Assembly (NCBI GenBank): GCA_900554595.1
Contig: USHZ01000009.1
Span: 1 to 25,062 of the forward strand
From: an uncultured Collinsella sp.
GTDB lineage: Bacteria > Actinomycetota > Coriobacteriia > Coriobacteriales > Coriobacteriaceae
Direction of reading: 5' to 3'
DNA length: 25,062 bases
Below, one piece after another: positions 6,662 through 13,712 of the stretch (the stretch's first letter is position 1; each line of letters begins with the position of its first letter). The notes beneath the pieces were generated by a model. That model was not told the DNA's origin, searched no databases, and saw only the letters and a program-made list of their open reading frames with translations. Made by a program: the position numbers and the translations under genes.

Positions 6662-7393
6662 CTAGTCGCTACGCTGGTGGTAAACCTTGTATTTAAACTG
6701 ATCGGCACGAGCAACCGAGAGTGTATACTCCACAACCTCGTTTGACTCGTTATACGTAGTCCTGACCAAATCGAGCACAGGCGAGCCCTCGACAATTCCC
6801 AAAAGGTGAGCGTCGGTGGGACGGGCTATGCTCGCATAGAACTCCTCTTCGGCCACGCGTATCTTTTGCTGAAAGTCTTGCTCAATCACATCATAAAGCG
6901 GCTTACGCTCCAGCAGCGGTCGCTTTAGGGACAGAAACTGACGAACCGGTAGATAGCTGCGTTCGACCATCATGGGCATGTTGTCGGCAGATCGAAGGCG
7001 CTTGAGCTTAAAAATGCGATCGCCGATACGCAATCCCATATGCTCGGCCAGATTCTTATCGGCCTCCATCTCGCAAAACTCGAGAATCGTGGTCTCGGGG
7101 TCGCGACCCATCGCGCGCATCTGCTCGGTAAAGCTGTAGGACTGCATAAGATTGGTTGCCTTTGCCGAACGGTCGGTCACAAAGGTACCGCGACCGTGCT
7201 GCCGAACCACCAATCCTAAACGCTCCAGTTCCTGCAGAGCCAGGCGTACCGTAGTGCGCGAGAGACCATAGCGCTCCGATAGTTCGCGCTCGGAAGGAAT
7301 CATGTCACCGGCGCGATATTCATGGTCGATCTTTTCGGTCAGAATATCGACCAGCTGATCGTACAGCGGTTGCTTACGCGCTCCGATCGCCAT
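6662..7393 (-). CDS. GntR/HutC-family regulator (NagR/DasR-like)
   Basis: The 243-residue protein has an N-terminal winged helix. Residues 7-70 include QPLYDQLVDIL, IPSERELSERYGLSRTTVR and the wing HGRGTFV. A UTRA ligand-binding domain follows (about 90-240), with LKRLRSADNMPMMVERSYLP and EEFYASIARP segments. NagR/YvoA/DasR proteins of this class sense amino-sugar phosphates and release DNA when they bind them. The ligand here is probably GlcN-6P, GlcNAc-6P or the galactosamine equivalents. ATG 7393 follows GGGAGGATAGG; an in-frame TTG 21 bp upstream would lie before this site and is unlikely. It sits between the agaS and PTS operons, whose promoters share a dyad, and a variant lies in front of its own gene. 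Confidence 0.9.
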   Translation of the reverse strand: MAIGARKQPLYDQLVDILTEKIDHEYRAGDMIPSERELSERYGLSRTTVRLALQELERLGLVVRQHGRGTFVTDRSAKATNLMQSYSFTEQMRAMGRDPETTILEFCEMEADKNLAEHMGLRIGDRIFKLKRLRSADNMPMMVERSYLPVRQFLSLKRPLLERKPLYDVIEQDFQQKIRVAEEEFYASIARPTDAHLLGIVEGSPVLDLVRTTYNESNEVVEYTLSVARADQFKYKVYHQRSD

Positions 7394-7418
7394 CCTATCC
7401 TCCCATTTTCTCAAACTC

Positions 7419-7428
7419 GGCTACTACC
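7419..7428. promoter_or_regulatory. Possible autoregulatory GntR site
   Basis: On the minus strand GGTAGTAGCC matches the core GGTAGTAACC of the two better sites at 9 of 10 positions. It lies between the proposed promoter and the start codon of the regulator. The outer bases of the dyad are not conserved. Confidence 0.35.
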
Positions 7429-7441
7429 TTGGGTGTTTAGC

Positions 7442-7471
7442 ATTATCTGTCTGCCACACCCAAATCAACAA
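7442..7471 (-). promoter_or_regulatory. Candidate promoter of the GntR regulator
   Basis: On the minus strand, TTGTTG (7471-7466) and GATAAT (7447-7442) are spaced by 18 bp, about 50 bp before the regulator start. An alternative TTGATT box would leave only 15 bp. Confidence 0.4.
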
Positions 7472-7477
7472 GAAAAC

Positions 7478-7511
7478 AAAAGCCGCGCGCTCTTTCGAGC
7501 ACGCGGCTTTT
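7478..7511 (-). terminator. Terminator of the PTS operon
   Basis: The stem AAAAGCCGCG/CGCGGCTTTT is extended by GCTC/GAGC around a TTTC loop, about 70 bp after the IID stop codon. On the minus strand it ends in TTTTGTTTTC. The symmetric A/T flanks could also act in the other direction, but there is no plus-strand gene here. Confidence 0.9.
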
Positions 7512-7577
7512 AACATACACATGGCTTAAGGGGTCGGGGTGTGAGCCGCGTAGGGACACACCCCTCAAGCTAGAGCC

Positions 7578-8660
7578 TTACCAGATGCTCGGCCAGAGAC
7601 CAAGCGGGCCAGCGCCCAGGATGCCGAGGACGAAGAGCAGCAGAATGCCCTTGGTCGGGGTCCAGCTGTGCTTAGCGAACATGTAGTAAAGCAGCAGCGT
7701 AAGCATAAGCGGGACGAGCTTCGGCACGATGGTGTTGAGGGTGTCGGCAACAGAGAAGTTGACCGGATCCTCGGTAACGGTGCCGTAGGTAACGGACTCC
7801 ATGCCGTTGCCCAGATCGGTGACGCCGCACTCGACAGCGTTGCCGTCGGCATCGGAGGCGGTGAGGGCGTTGCCGTCCTCATCGGTCATGGCGATGGTAC
7901 CGGCCTCAGCGGTCTCGGTATCGATGCCCTCCATACCGGTGAAGTTCTCGGCCTCCTTCTCGGAGACGATCACGGTAGTAGCGGAGAGGCCACGGGTGGT
8001 GCCGTTGGGGATCTGGAGGTTGATCTGGGTGCCACCCATGGTGACGACCAGGCAACCGACGACGAAGACGCCCATGATGGAAGCGGCACGCGTGAAGGCC
8101 TGCATGTTGGCAGTCAGAGCGTCAATAGCGCTGGTGCCAAGCTTGTAGGACCAGTTCATGAGCCAGAAGCGCAGAGCGAACTGGACGACATTGAAGATCA
8201 CCAGGAAGATGATCGGTGCAGCGGCGTTGCCGTTGATGGCCATGTTGGAGGTGATGCCGGCCGTGATAGGCACGAGCGTCAGCCAGAACAGGGCGTCACC
8301 GATACCACCGAGCGGGCCCATTGCGGCGACGCGGACGGCGCGGATCGTGGGGATGTCAACCTTGTTCTGCTCGAGCGAAAGCACGATGCCCATAACAAAG
8401 GTGACGAGGAACGGGTGGGTGTTGAAGAACTCCAGGTTGTGGCTCATGGAAGCCGCGAGGTCGTTCTTGTTGGTGTGGATCTTCTCCAGACCGGGGATGA
8501 TGGAGTAGAGCCAGCCAGCGGCCTGCATACGCTCGTAGTTGAACGAGGCCTGCAGGAAGCAGGAGCGCCAAGCCATCTTGTTGAGGGTCTTCTGGTCGAG
8601 CTGCGGAGCAGGAGTGAGATCCTCGTAGTGCTCCGGGATCACATACTCATTAGATGCCAT
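7578..8660 (-). CDS. PTS mannose-family IID component with acidic insert
   Basis: The 360-residue protein has the ManZ/AgaD pattern. LTPAPQLDQKTLNKMAWRS and ASFNYERMQAAGW lie near the start, GPLGGIGDALFW near 116-127, and hydrophobic segments follow to a C-terminal PLGLWPSIW. Typical IIDs are about 260-300 residues. The excess is an acidic stretch of about 70-75 residues (roughly 230-302), with about 17 acidic and one basic residue and two DxDGN motifs, placed between membrane segments. Together with IIC it forms the sugar channel. ATG 8660 is preferred over an upstream start because GGAGGTG lies before it; it overlaps the 3' end of IIC by 11 bp, suggesting coupled translation. The PTS probably imports GalNAc, galactosamine or a related sugar; specificity is inferred from neighbours. 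Confidence 0.92.
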   Translation of the reverse strand: MASNEYVIPEHYEDLTPAPQLDQKTLNKMAWRSCFLQASFNYERMQAAGWLYSIIPGLEKIHTNKNDLAASMSHNLEFFNTHPFLVTFVMGIVLSLEQNKVDIPTIRAVRVAAMGPLGGIGDALFWLTLVPITAGITSNMAINGNAAAPIIFLVIFNVVQFALRFWLMNWSYKLGTSAIDALTANMQAFTRAASIMGVFVVGCLVVTMGGTQINLQIPNGTTRGLSATTVIVSEKEAENFTGMEGIDTETAEAGTIAMTDEDGNALTASDADGNAVECGVTDLGNGMESVTYGTVTEDPVNFSVADTLNTIVPKLVPLMLTLLLYYMFAKHSWTPTKGILLLFVLGILGAGPLGLWPSIW

Positions 8661-9450
8661 CTTCGAAGTCACCTCCGTCAGAAACAGCTGCACCCTTCAG
8701 CTCGGTCTGCTGCTGGAAGTCCCAGAAAGCGATGCCGAAGCCGATGAGAGCGAGGATGAGCAGAGCAGGGGTTGCCAGCGAATCGTTGGCAACGGTGATG
8801 AGCGCGAGGCCAAAGCCCATGAGGAAGAAGCCCCACATATCGCGGTTCATCATTACCTTGAGCAGGACGGCGAAGCCGACGAAGCGCATCATGCCGCCTG
8901 CAGCGGAGAGACCGGTCTGCAGCCAAGTCGGGATGGCGGAAGCGATGGTCTGACCGATGGTAGCGCCAGCGATGAAGAACAGGGTGACGACGACAGCGAA
9001 GATCAGGCCGAGCAGAGCCATGGCGAAGTAGTTCAGACGCTCGATACCCTTGGTGTCAGCGTTGTGAGCCATGTTGTCCGCGGAGGACATGAGCGGCGAC
9101 ATAAGCGTGAAGACCAGGGTAACGCCGAGCTGACCAAGCAGAGCGAACGGAATGGCAAGGCCGACTGCCGCGTTGGGCTCGAGGCCCGTAGCGATAGCGA
9201 GAATGGCTGCCATGATGCCGCCGATGACGGCGTTAGGCGGCTGAGCGCCTCCGATCGGCATGTTGCCGATCGTCATGAGCTGATAAGTACCACCCACGAG
9301 AAGACCGGTGTTGAGGTCGCCAAGGATAAGACCGATGACGGCGCCGGTGACGATGGGCTGATAGAGAGACTCGAGGAAGTTGAACTGGTCGATTGCCGCG
9401 ACGAACGTGACGATGAAGACCAGAGCGACCTGGATGATCGAGTATTCCAT
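8650..9450 (-). CDS. PTS mannose-family IIC component
   Basis: This is a 266-residue membrane protein of the ManY/AgaC/AgaW class. The start MEYSIIQVALVFIVTFVAAID leads into FNFLESLYQPIVTG and LILGDLNTGLLVGGTYQLM, with IGNMPIGGAQPPNAVIGGI near 62-80. These are the sugar-binding and fold-defining segments of the family, followed by further hydrophobic helices. It forms the transport channel with IID. AAAGGAGGAG precedes the ATG. The last codons overlap the IID start, and a 90-bp gap with a small hairpin separates it from IIB. The short acidic tail DGGDFEDGI is unremarkable. Confidence 0.94.
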   Translation of the reverse strand: MEYSIIQVALVFIVTFVAAIDQFNFLESLYQPIVTGAVIGLILGDLNTGLLVGGTYQLMTIGNMPIGGAQPPNAVIGGIMAAILAIATGLEPNAAVGLAIPFALLGQLGVTLVFTLMSPLMSSADNMAHNADTKGIERLNYFAMALLGLIFAVVVTLFFIAGATIGQTIASAIPTWLQTGLSAAGGMMRFVGFAVLLKVMMNRDMWGFFLMGFGLALITVANDSLATPALLILALIGFGIAFWDFQQQTELKGAAVSDGGDFEDGI

Positions 9451-9502
9451 CTTGCTCCTCCTTTCAAAATGTATGTACGCACTTTGGATTTCACGTACAG
9501 AA

Positions 9503-9524
9503 TGTCAGGTTTTCATTCCTGACA
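9503..9524. other. Hairpin between IIB and IIC
   Basis: A perfect 7-bp inverted repeat (TGTCAGG/CCTGACA) with an 8-nt loop sits in the 90-bp IIB-IIC gap. No T run follows on the minus strand, so it is more likely an mRNA stability or processing element than a terminator. Confidence 0.4.
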
Positions 9525-9540
9525 ACGTGGATCATGAGGA

Positions 9541-10023
9541 TTACGAGAAGAGCTTGCTCGTGTCCTCAACAGGCGTGCTCGGAACGCGCCTGATCTCCAA
9601 CTCCACCCCCAATTCCTGCAGCTCTTTAAACGCAGCGACATCCTCGTCGTTAACTGCGACGGAGGTGGCGACTTGGCGCTTTCCTTCCGACATGTGCATG
9701 TTGCCGATGTTTACCTTCTTTATAGGCACACCGCCCTTGACGAGCGTAAGCACGTCTTCCGGTGTTTCGGCCACGATGAAGATCTTCTGGCGCGGGCTCG
9801 CCTTGCCAATGACGTCGATGGTCTTCTGCAGAGAGAAGAAACGCGTAGCGACGCCGGCGGGAGCGGCCATCTTCATGAGGTTCTGGCGCATGGTGTTGGT
9901 CGCCACGTCGTCGTTGGCGACGAGGATGAGGTTGGAGCCCAGAGTGGAGTTCCACTGGGTGGCAACCTGACCATGAACCAGTCGGTTATCGATGCGGGTA
10001 AGAAGAATGTTGGGTTCTGCCAT
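9541..10023 (-). CDS. PTS mannose-family IIB component
   Basis: The 160-residue protein is complete. His17 in the LVHGQV motif (residues 15-20) is the phosphorylated residue that takes phosphate from IIA His9 and passes it to the incoming sugar. Later segments GSNLILVANDDVA, RFFSLQKTIDVI and NIGNMHMSEGKRQV match AgaB/AgaV-type IIBs. It is cytoplasmic and docks on IIC/IID. GAAAGGAAG lies upstream of the ATG. It is the intact counterpart of the histidine-less IIB-like gene at the left edge of the window. Confidence 0.94.
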   Translation of the reverse strand: MAEPNILLTRIDNRLVHGQVATQWNSTLGSNLILVANDDVATNTMRQNLMKMAAPAGVATRFFSLQKTIDVIGKASPRQKIFIVAETPEDVLTLVKGGVPIKKVNIGNMHMSEGKRQVATSVAVNDEDVAAFKELQELGVELEIRRVPSTPVEDTSKLFS

Positions 10024-10059
10024 GTTGATCAGCTTCCTTTCGTTATTTGCTGACGACAG

Positions 10060-10341
10060 TTACTTGATCTCCTGAATCGCGTAACGCGAAACGTCTACGA
10101 CGGCTCCGGATCGGACTTTGATCTGGACCTTTTCGCCTTCGATGCCTTTTACGGTTCCGTAGATACCGCCGGCGAAAAGAACCTCCTGACCCGGCTTGAG
10201 CTCGGTGTGCAGCTCCTTGAAGTACTTCTGCTTCTTCTTCATGTTGATTTGCGACCAGATGGTGTAAATCAAGCCCATGATGACAAGCAGGCCTAAAAGG
10301 GCGACCGAGGAGCTCAAGACGCTGGCTCCGAAATCGGCCAT
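10060..10341 (-). CDS. yajC: YajC-family small membrane protein in the PTS operon
   Basis: The 93-residue protein has one N-terminal membrane helix (about residues 11-29), then a cytoplasmic domain with KPGQEVLFAGGIYGTVKGIEG and a C-terminal DVSRYAIQEIK, the YajC pattern. YajC is an accessory of the SecDF translocase. Its position between IIA and IIB is not random: similar yajC-like genes sit in mannose-family PTS operons for host glycans in streptococci (established knowledge from memory). A role in assembling or stabilising the PTS membrane complex is inference. Its ATG overlaps the IIA stop codon by one base (TAATG), so translation is coupled. Confidence 0.85.
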   Translation of the reverse strand: MADFGASVLSSSVALLGLLVIMGLIYTIWSQINMKKKQKYFKELHTELKPGQEVLFAGGIYGTVKGIEGEKVQIKVRSGAVVDVSRYAIQEIK

Positions 10342-10784
10342 TAGATGCCGTCCTCGTCGCCGAAGATATCCTCTTCCTCGGAGCCGGCAACAGAAGCGAC
10401 CGTCTGGGCGGTGATGCCCGTCTGGCCAACGGTCACTGCCTGCTCGCCAAGCTCGGCGAGCGTGGCATTGCCGCGGAGGAACAGAAGCTCAATAACCATG
10501 GGAAGGTTGGTGCCAGTCAGAACCTCGACGTTGTCGACATCCTGGGCAATCATCATCGACTGGTTGAACGGGGTGCCGCCAAGCAGGTCGGTAAAGACGA
10601 GCACGCCATCGCACTCCTCGCGCATGGCAGTAATAGCGGCGCGGAGATCCTCACCGTAGGATGCGGCCTGGTCGCCCTCAAAAGGAACGACGGTAAAAGC
10701 AGGCTGGTCGCCGGCAACCATAGCGATAGCGCTTGCAAGGCCGGGTGCGAACTGTCCATGACCGGTAAGAATAAAGCCAACCAT
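10341..10784 (-). CDS. PTS mannose-family IIA component
   Basis: The 147-residue protein starts MVGFILTGHGQFAPGLASA. His9 in the TGHG motif is the site phosphorylated by HPr. DGVLVFTDLLGGTPFN (about 59-74) is the second hallmark of the ManX-type IIA domain, and the acidic tail EEEDIFGDEDGI is an extension. It is the first gene of the operon IIA-yajC-IIB-IIC-IID. AAGGGAAA lies before the ATG. A promoter and putative GntR operator lie about 120-150 bp upstream, leaving a leader of roughly 135 nt. Confidence 0.94.
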   Translation of the reverse strand: MVGFILTGHGQFAPGLASAIAMVAGDQPAFTVVPFEGDQAASYGEDLRAAITAMREECDGVLVFTDLLGGTPFNQSMMIAQDVDNVEVLTGTNLPMVIELLFLRGNATLAELGEQAVTVGQTGITAQTVASVAGSEEEDIFGDEDGI

Positions 10785-10900
10785 TCAAATTTCCCTTCCG
10801 AAGGTGTGTACGATCTGAGTCCGATGATTTTCGAAAGCCAGCGGGCGCTCGCCCTTAAAGCTTCTTAGAAAGCGTTCTTTGAAGACCAGTGGTTTCTAAA

Positions 10901-10914
10901 CTGGTAGTAACCAC
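10901..10914. promoter_or_regulatory. Putative GntR operator at the PTS operon
   Basis: CTGGTAGTAACCAC differs from the agaS site (6609-6622) only in the last base. It lies just downstream of the likely start point (about 10921), a roadblock position. The preceding 15-20 bp contain ACCAGT, giving a second, wider inverted pairing with ACTGGT. Confidence 0.6.
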
Positions 10915-10927
10915 GTGACGTGTTGTC

Positions 10928-10936
10928 ACTATATCA
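10928..10936 (-). promoter_or_regulatory. PTS operon promoter, extended -10
   Basis: On the minus strand TGATATAGT is an extended -10 element (TGn followed by TATAGT). No good -35 box is seen 16-18 bp upstream, which is common with extended -10 promoters or activator-dependent ones. Confidence 0.5.
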
Positions 10937-11178
10937 CCACAGAAGAGGTTGCTTTCGTTGATTCATACAGTAAAACGTTTTTGCACCGCTCACGGTAAAA
11001 AATCGACCGTTCACCGCTCGTTAACACTTCTACCTGCGGTTTTGAAACCGTTTGGAAATGCTTTGGCAAAAGATCGGAACTATTTTTGTGTCTGAACAAC
11101 GCAGGGCGGCTAAAAATAGCGTGTAGAAAAATTGCAGGTCATTGTGAAGATATGTGAATTGGTCTTTTTGACTTAATA

Positions 11179-11195
11179 CCAGTTAGAACCAGTTT
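11179..11195. promoter_or_regulatory. Double ACCAGTT motif, distant GntR-like site
   Basis: ACCAGTT occurs twice in a row, 9-10 bp apart centre to centre. It shares half-sites with the CTGGT...ACCAG operators but is arranged as direct repeats. It lies about 260 bp upstream of the PTS promoter, so a looping or accessory role is possible. Confidence 0.3.
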
Positions 11196-11204
11196 TGAGA
11201 TTAT

Positions 11205-11234
11205 CGGTGAACGGTAGTTTTCGACCGTTCACCG
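11205..11234. repeat. Perfect 11-bp inverted repeat upstream of the PTS operon
   Basis: CGGTGAACGGT and ACCGTTCACCG flank an 8-nt centre. The right arm recurs as TCGACCGTTCACCG at 11003-11016. There is no T run on either side, so a terminator is unlikely; a binding site for another regulator is more plausible. Confidence 0.6.
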
Positions 11235-11330
11235 GTTACTTGCAATCGCTTGCAGTTGTTTTCCCAGATGAATTAGGGAAACCCGATGAAGCATTTGCGC
11301 GGGCGCGAGGCCTACCCTAGTGGTTTCGGT

Positions 11331-11370
11331 AACAAAAAGCCCGCTAGAACGTTGTCGTCCTAGCGGGCTT
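11331..11370 (-). terminator. Terminator of the SurA-N-like gene
   Basis: An 11-bp perfect stem (11337-11347 with 11360-11370) and 12-nt loop, followed on the minus strand by TTTTTGTT. It lies about 40 bp after the stop codon of the gene at 11412-12494. Confidence 0.9.
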
Positions 11371-11411
11371 GACCAGGTAAATCGGTTAGCGCGCAGTAGT
11401 GCAGGCAAACC

Positions 11412-12494
11412 TTACGCAAACAGGCCGTAGATGCTGATGTTGGCCTTGGCGTAGAGGCCGTTAGCATACTCGGTCCACTTGGAGCTGGCGCTCGAAGCCT
11501 GCGAAGAATACTGCTGGTAAGCAGTGTAATAGGCGGTCATGGCCTGCTTATAGGTAGCGCTATCGGCCGTAAAGGCATCGTCGGCAAAGGCCTTAGCATA
11601 GGTGCTGTCGGCGTCCTTCCAGGTGCCCTTTGAGCTATCCCACTCATCGCCGGCAAGGTTGATGATGTAGTCGGCGTAGTCCTTGCTCGCGGTCTCCTCG
11701 TTGCCGTCAGCAGGCTCGGTCGGAGCGGTCGGCATGCTTGCGGAGCTATCGCCCACCTTCTTCTTGTAGAGCTTCTGCAGCGTCGCAGACTGGCGGACGA
11801 TCTGCTTGGCCTGGTCCTTGGAAACACCGTACTGCGTGGCCATGGTCTTGTAGTCGGAGGTGCCGATGGAATCCTCGGCGTACTGCTTCATTTCCTTGGA
11901 AGAAACGGTAATGCCCTCGTCCTCGGCAGCGTCCAGCAGAATCTGGTTGCGCACGTAGGACAGGATAACGTCGGCAGACGGAGCGGTGTAGTTGCCGTCG
12001 TCGTCCTTGACGGTATCAAGGCTGTACTGGCTCTCGATGGCCTCACGCGCGGTGATGTCGCTCTTCTTGCCGTTGTAGCTATAGCTTGCCACGGTCGAAT
12101 CGAGCTGGTCCTCGGTCAGGGTCGACGAACCGACGCCCTTGCCGCCAAAACCACCGTTGCCGATAAAGAAGCCGACCACGGCAGCGATCACGACTGCAAC
12201 CACGAAGGCGGCGATCATCGTCTTCTTGTGCTTGGATGCATAGTCGTCCGCATCGGAGTCATCCTCGTCCTGCTCCTCGGGCATGAGGTTCTCGTCGGCA
12301 GCGTCCGCGGCGATCTTTGCCTCCAGGCGAGCGTCTTCCTCCTCGGCGGTCGTGCCAGCGGCGATATGTTCGGCAGACGTGCCGGCGACCAGATCGATCT
12401 TCTCGTCCTCGTCACCGTCGGGGCCTTCGCCGCGCTCGATGATCTGGATGCCGTCGATCTCGTCCTTCTCGTCCTTCTTTTGAATCAGACCCAT
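11412..12494 (-). CDS. Membrane-anchored SurA-N-like exported protein
   Basis: The 360-residue protein has three parts. Residues 1-91 are cytoplasmic, strongly acidic and of low complexity. One membrane helix follows (about 93-112, IAAFVVAVVIAAVVGFFIG). The extracellular part includes a Gly/Ser linker, then TEDQLDS, ILSYVRNQILLDAAEDEGITVS and MATQYGVSKDQAKQ, a helical pattern like the N-terminal domain of SurA/PrsA chaperones. No parvulin isomerase domain follows; instead there is a Thr/Pro linker and an Ala/Ser/Tyr-rich helical C-terminus. The helix has no lipobox or cleavage site, so it should stay anchored type II-like. AAGGAG lies 8 nt before the ATG. It stands alone with its own terminator. 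Chaperone-like activity is inference; it could simply be an envelope protein with this helical module. Confidence 0.7.
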   Translation of the reverse strand: MGLIQKKDEKDEIDGIQIIERGEGPDGDEDEKIDLVAGTSAEHIAAGTTAEEEDARLEAKIAADAADENLMPEEQDEDDSDADDYASKHKKTMIAAFVVAVVIAAVVGFFIGNGGFGGKGVGSSTLTEDQLDSTVASYSYNGKKSDITAREAIESQYSLDTVKDDDGNYTAPSADVILSYVRNQILLDAAEDEGITVSSKEMKQYAEDSIGTSDYKTMATQYGVSKDQAKQIVRQSATLQKLYKKKVGDSSASMPTAPTEPADGNEETASKDYADYIINLAGDEWDSSKGTWKDADSTYAKAFADDAFTADSATYKQAMTAYYTAYQQYSSQASSASSKWTEYANGLYAKANISIYGLFA

Positions 12495-12532
12495 ATCAAT
12501 TACTCCTTGTTAGGAAACATAGTCCCCAATAG

Positions 12533-12561
12533 AATACGCCCGACGAGGCGCCGGGCGTATT
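12533..12561 (-). terminator. Hairpin after isocitrate dehydrogenase, weak terminator
   Basis: A perfect 10-bp stem (AATACGCCCG/CGGGCGTATT) with a 9-nt loop lies about 60 bp past the stop codon of the dehydrogenase and 39 bp before the next gene. The minus-strand tail CTATTGGG has little T, so it may only attenuate or stabilise the mRNA end. Confidence 0.45.
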
Positions 12562-12620
12562 GATTCTTAGGTTATACGCAAACACTTAAGTACTATTTAG
12601 GCGTTTGCAGCGTGCATACC

Positions 12621-13706
12621 TTAGACCAGGTGCGCGATAACGGCATCGGCAAAGGCCTGCGTGCCCACGGCGCCCTCAACGGAGCCGGTCTGGGCACGAC
12701 GTACGTCACCGGTAACCTGCTCGCCCTCGTCGAGCGTGGCAGATACGGCGGCGCGAATGCGATTGGCAGCATCGTTCTCGCCCAGGTGGTCGAGCATCAT
12801 CGCAGCAGAGAGGATCTCGGCCGTGGGGTTGGCGATATCCTGGCCAGCGATATCGGGCGCGGAGCCGTGCGTTGCCTCGAAGATGGCGCAGTCGGCACCG
12901 ATGTTGGAGCCGGGGGCCATGCCTAAGCCGCCCACCAGGCCGGCGCACAGGTCGCTCACGATATCGCCGTACAGGTTGGGCAGCACCAGGACATCGAAGT
13001 CATTGGGGTTCTGGACCAGGCCCATGCAGGTGGCGTCGACAATCTTGTCGTTGAACTCGATATCGGGATAGTTGGCGGCCACCTCACGAGCCACGCGCAG
13101 GAACAGGCCATCAGTCGCCTTCATGATGTTGGCCTTGTGCACGGCCGTCACCTTTTTGCGGCCGCAGCGGCGGGCGTACTCAAAGGCGTACTCCACAATA
13201 CGGCGGCTCTTGGCGATAGAGATCGGCTTGATCGAGATGGCGGAATCGGCGGCGAAGGTCTTTTGGCCCGAACGCTCGACGAGCCGCGAGAGCTCCTCGA
13301 CCTCGGCAGCGCCCTCATCGAACTCGATGCCGGCGTAGAGATCCTCGGTGTTCTCGCGCACGATGACCAGGTCGACGTCGCGGAAACGCGAGCCGTCACC
13401 CGGTTGCGACAGACAGGGGCGCACGCAGGCGTACAGGTCGAAGTGTTTGCGCAGGGCCACGTTGACGCTGCGGAAACCCATGCCGACCGGTGTGGTGATG
13501 GGGCCCTTGATGGCAACCTTGGTCTGCTCGACCGCATCGAGCACATGTTGGGGCAGCGGCGTGCCGAACTCGTCCATGGCGCCGGCGCCGGCCTCCTGGA
13601 CATTCCAATTGATCTGGACACCGGTGGCCTCGACCACGCGGCGCATGGCCTGCGCAATCTCGGGACCGATACCGTCACCGGGAATCAGGACTACATCGTG
13701 CGCCAT
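12621..13706 (-). CDS. NAD-dependent isocitrate dehydrogenase
   Basis: The 361-residue beta-decarboxylating dehydrogenase begins with VLIPGDGIGPEI. The TTPVGMGFRSVNVALRKHFDLYACVRP region carries the RS-x-N and LRK substrate motifs found in isocitrate rather than isopropylmalate dehydrogenases. VRENTEDLYAGIE, the catalytic-Lys segment TAVHKANIMK, LPNLYGDIVSDL (metal-binding Asp) and EATHGSAPDIAG complete the set. It makes 2-oxoglutarate from isocitrate, and its size and sequence fit the NAD-linked type. It ends a four-gene unit; the ATG is 6 bp past the stop codon of the HEAT-like gene, whose last codons supply the GAGGAG ribosome binding site. Homoisocitrate or tartrate dehydrogenase activity is less likely but is in the same superfamily. 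Confidence 0.85.
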   Translation of the reverse strand: MAHDVVLIPGDGIGPEIAQAMRRVVEATGVQINWNVQEAGAGAMDEFGTPLPQHVLDAVEQTKVAIKGPITTPVGMGFRSVNVALRKHFDLYACVRPCLSQPGDGSRFRDVDLVIVRENTEDLYAGIEFDEGAAEVEELSRLVERSGQKTFAADSAISIKPISIAKSRRIVEYAFEYARRCGRKKVTAVHKANIMKATDGLFLRVAREVAANYPDIEFNDKIVDATCMGLVQNPNDFDVLVLPNLYGDIVSDLCAGLVGGLGMAPGSNIGADCAIFEATHGSAPDIAGQDIANPTAEILSAAMMLDHLGENDAANRIRAAVSATLDEGEQVTGDVRRAQTGSVEGAVGTQAFADAVIAHLV

Positions 13707-13712
13707 AATCTG

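Larger units (their letters stand above)
10940..11330. other. AT-rich control region upstream of the PTS operon, no gene seen
   Basis: No coding sequence was found in these roughly 390 bp. The segment is AT-richer than its surroundings. It holds two copies of TCGACCGTTCACCG (11003-11016 and 11221-11234), repeats of CACCGCTC (10984-10991 and 11012-11019), an 11-bp dyad (11205-11234) and a double ACCAGTT motif (about 11180-11195) related to the GntR sites. It looks like a multi-site control region. Confidence 0.55.

Noticed and set aside
11043..11056. Catabolite-response (cre)-like sequence TGAAACCGTTTGGA
   Set aside because: It fits a loose consensus at about 12 of 14 positions, but CcpA control is uncertain in this group and such matches are frequent by chance. 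Not listed as a site.
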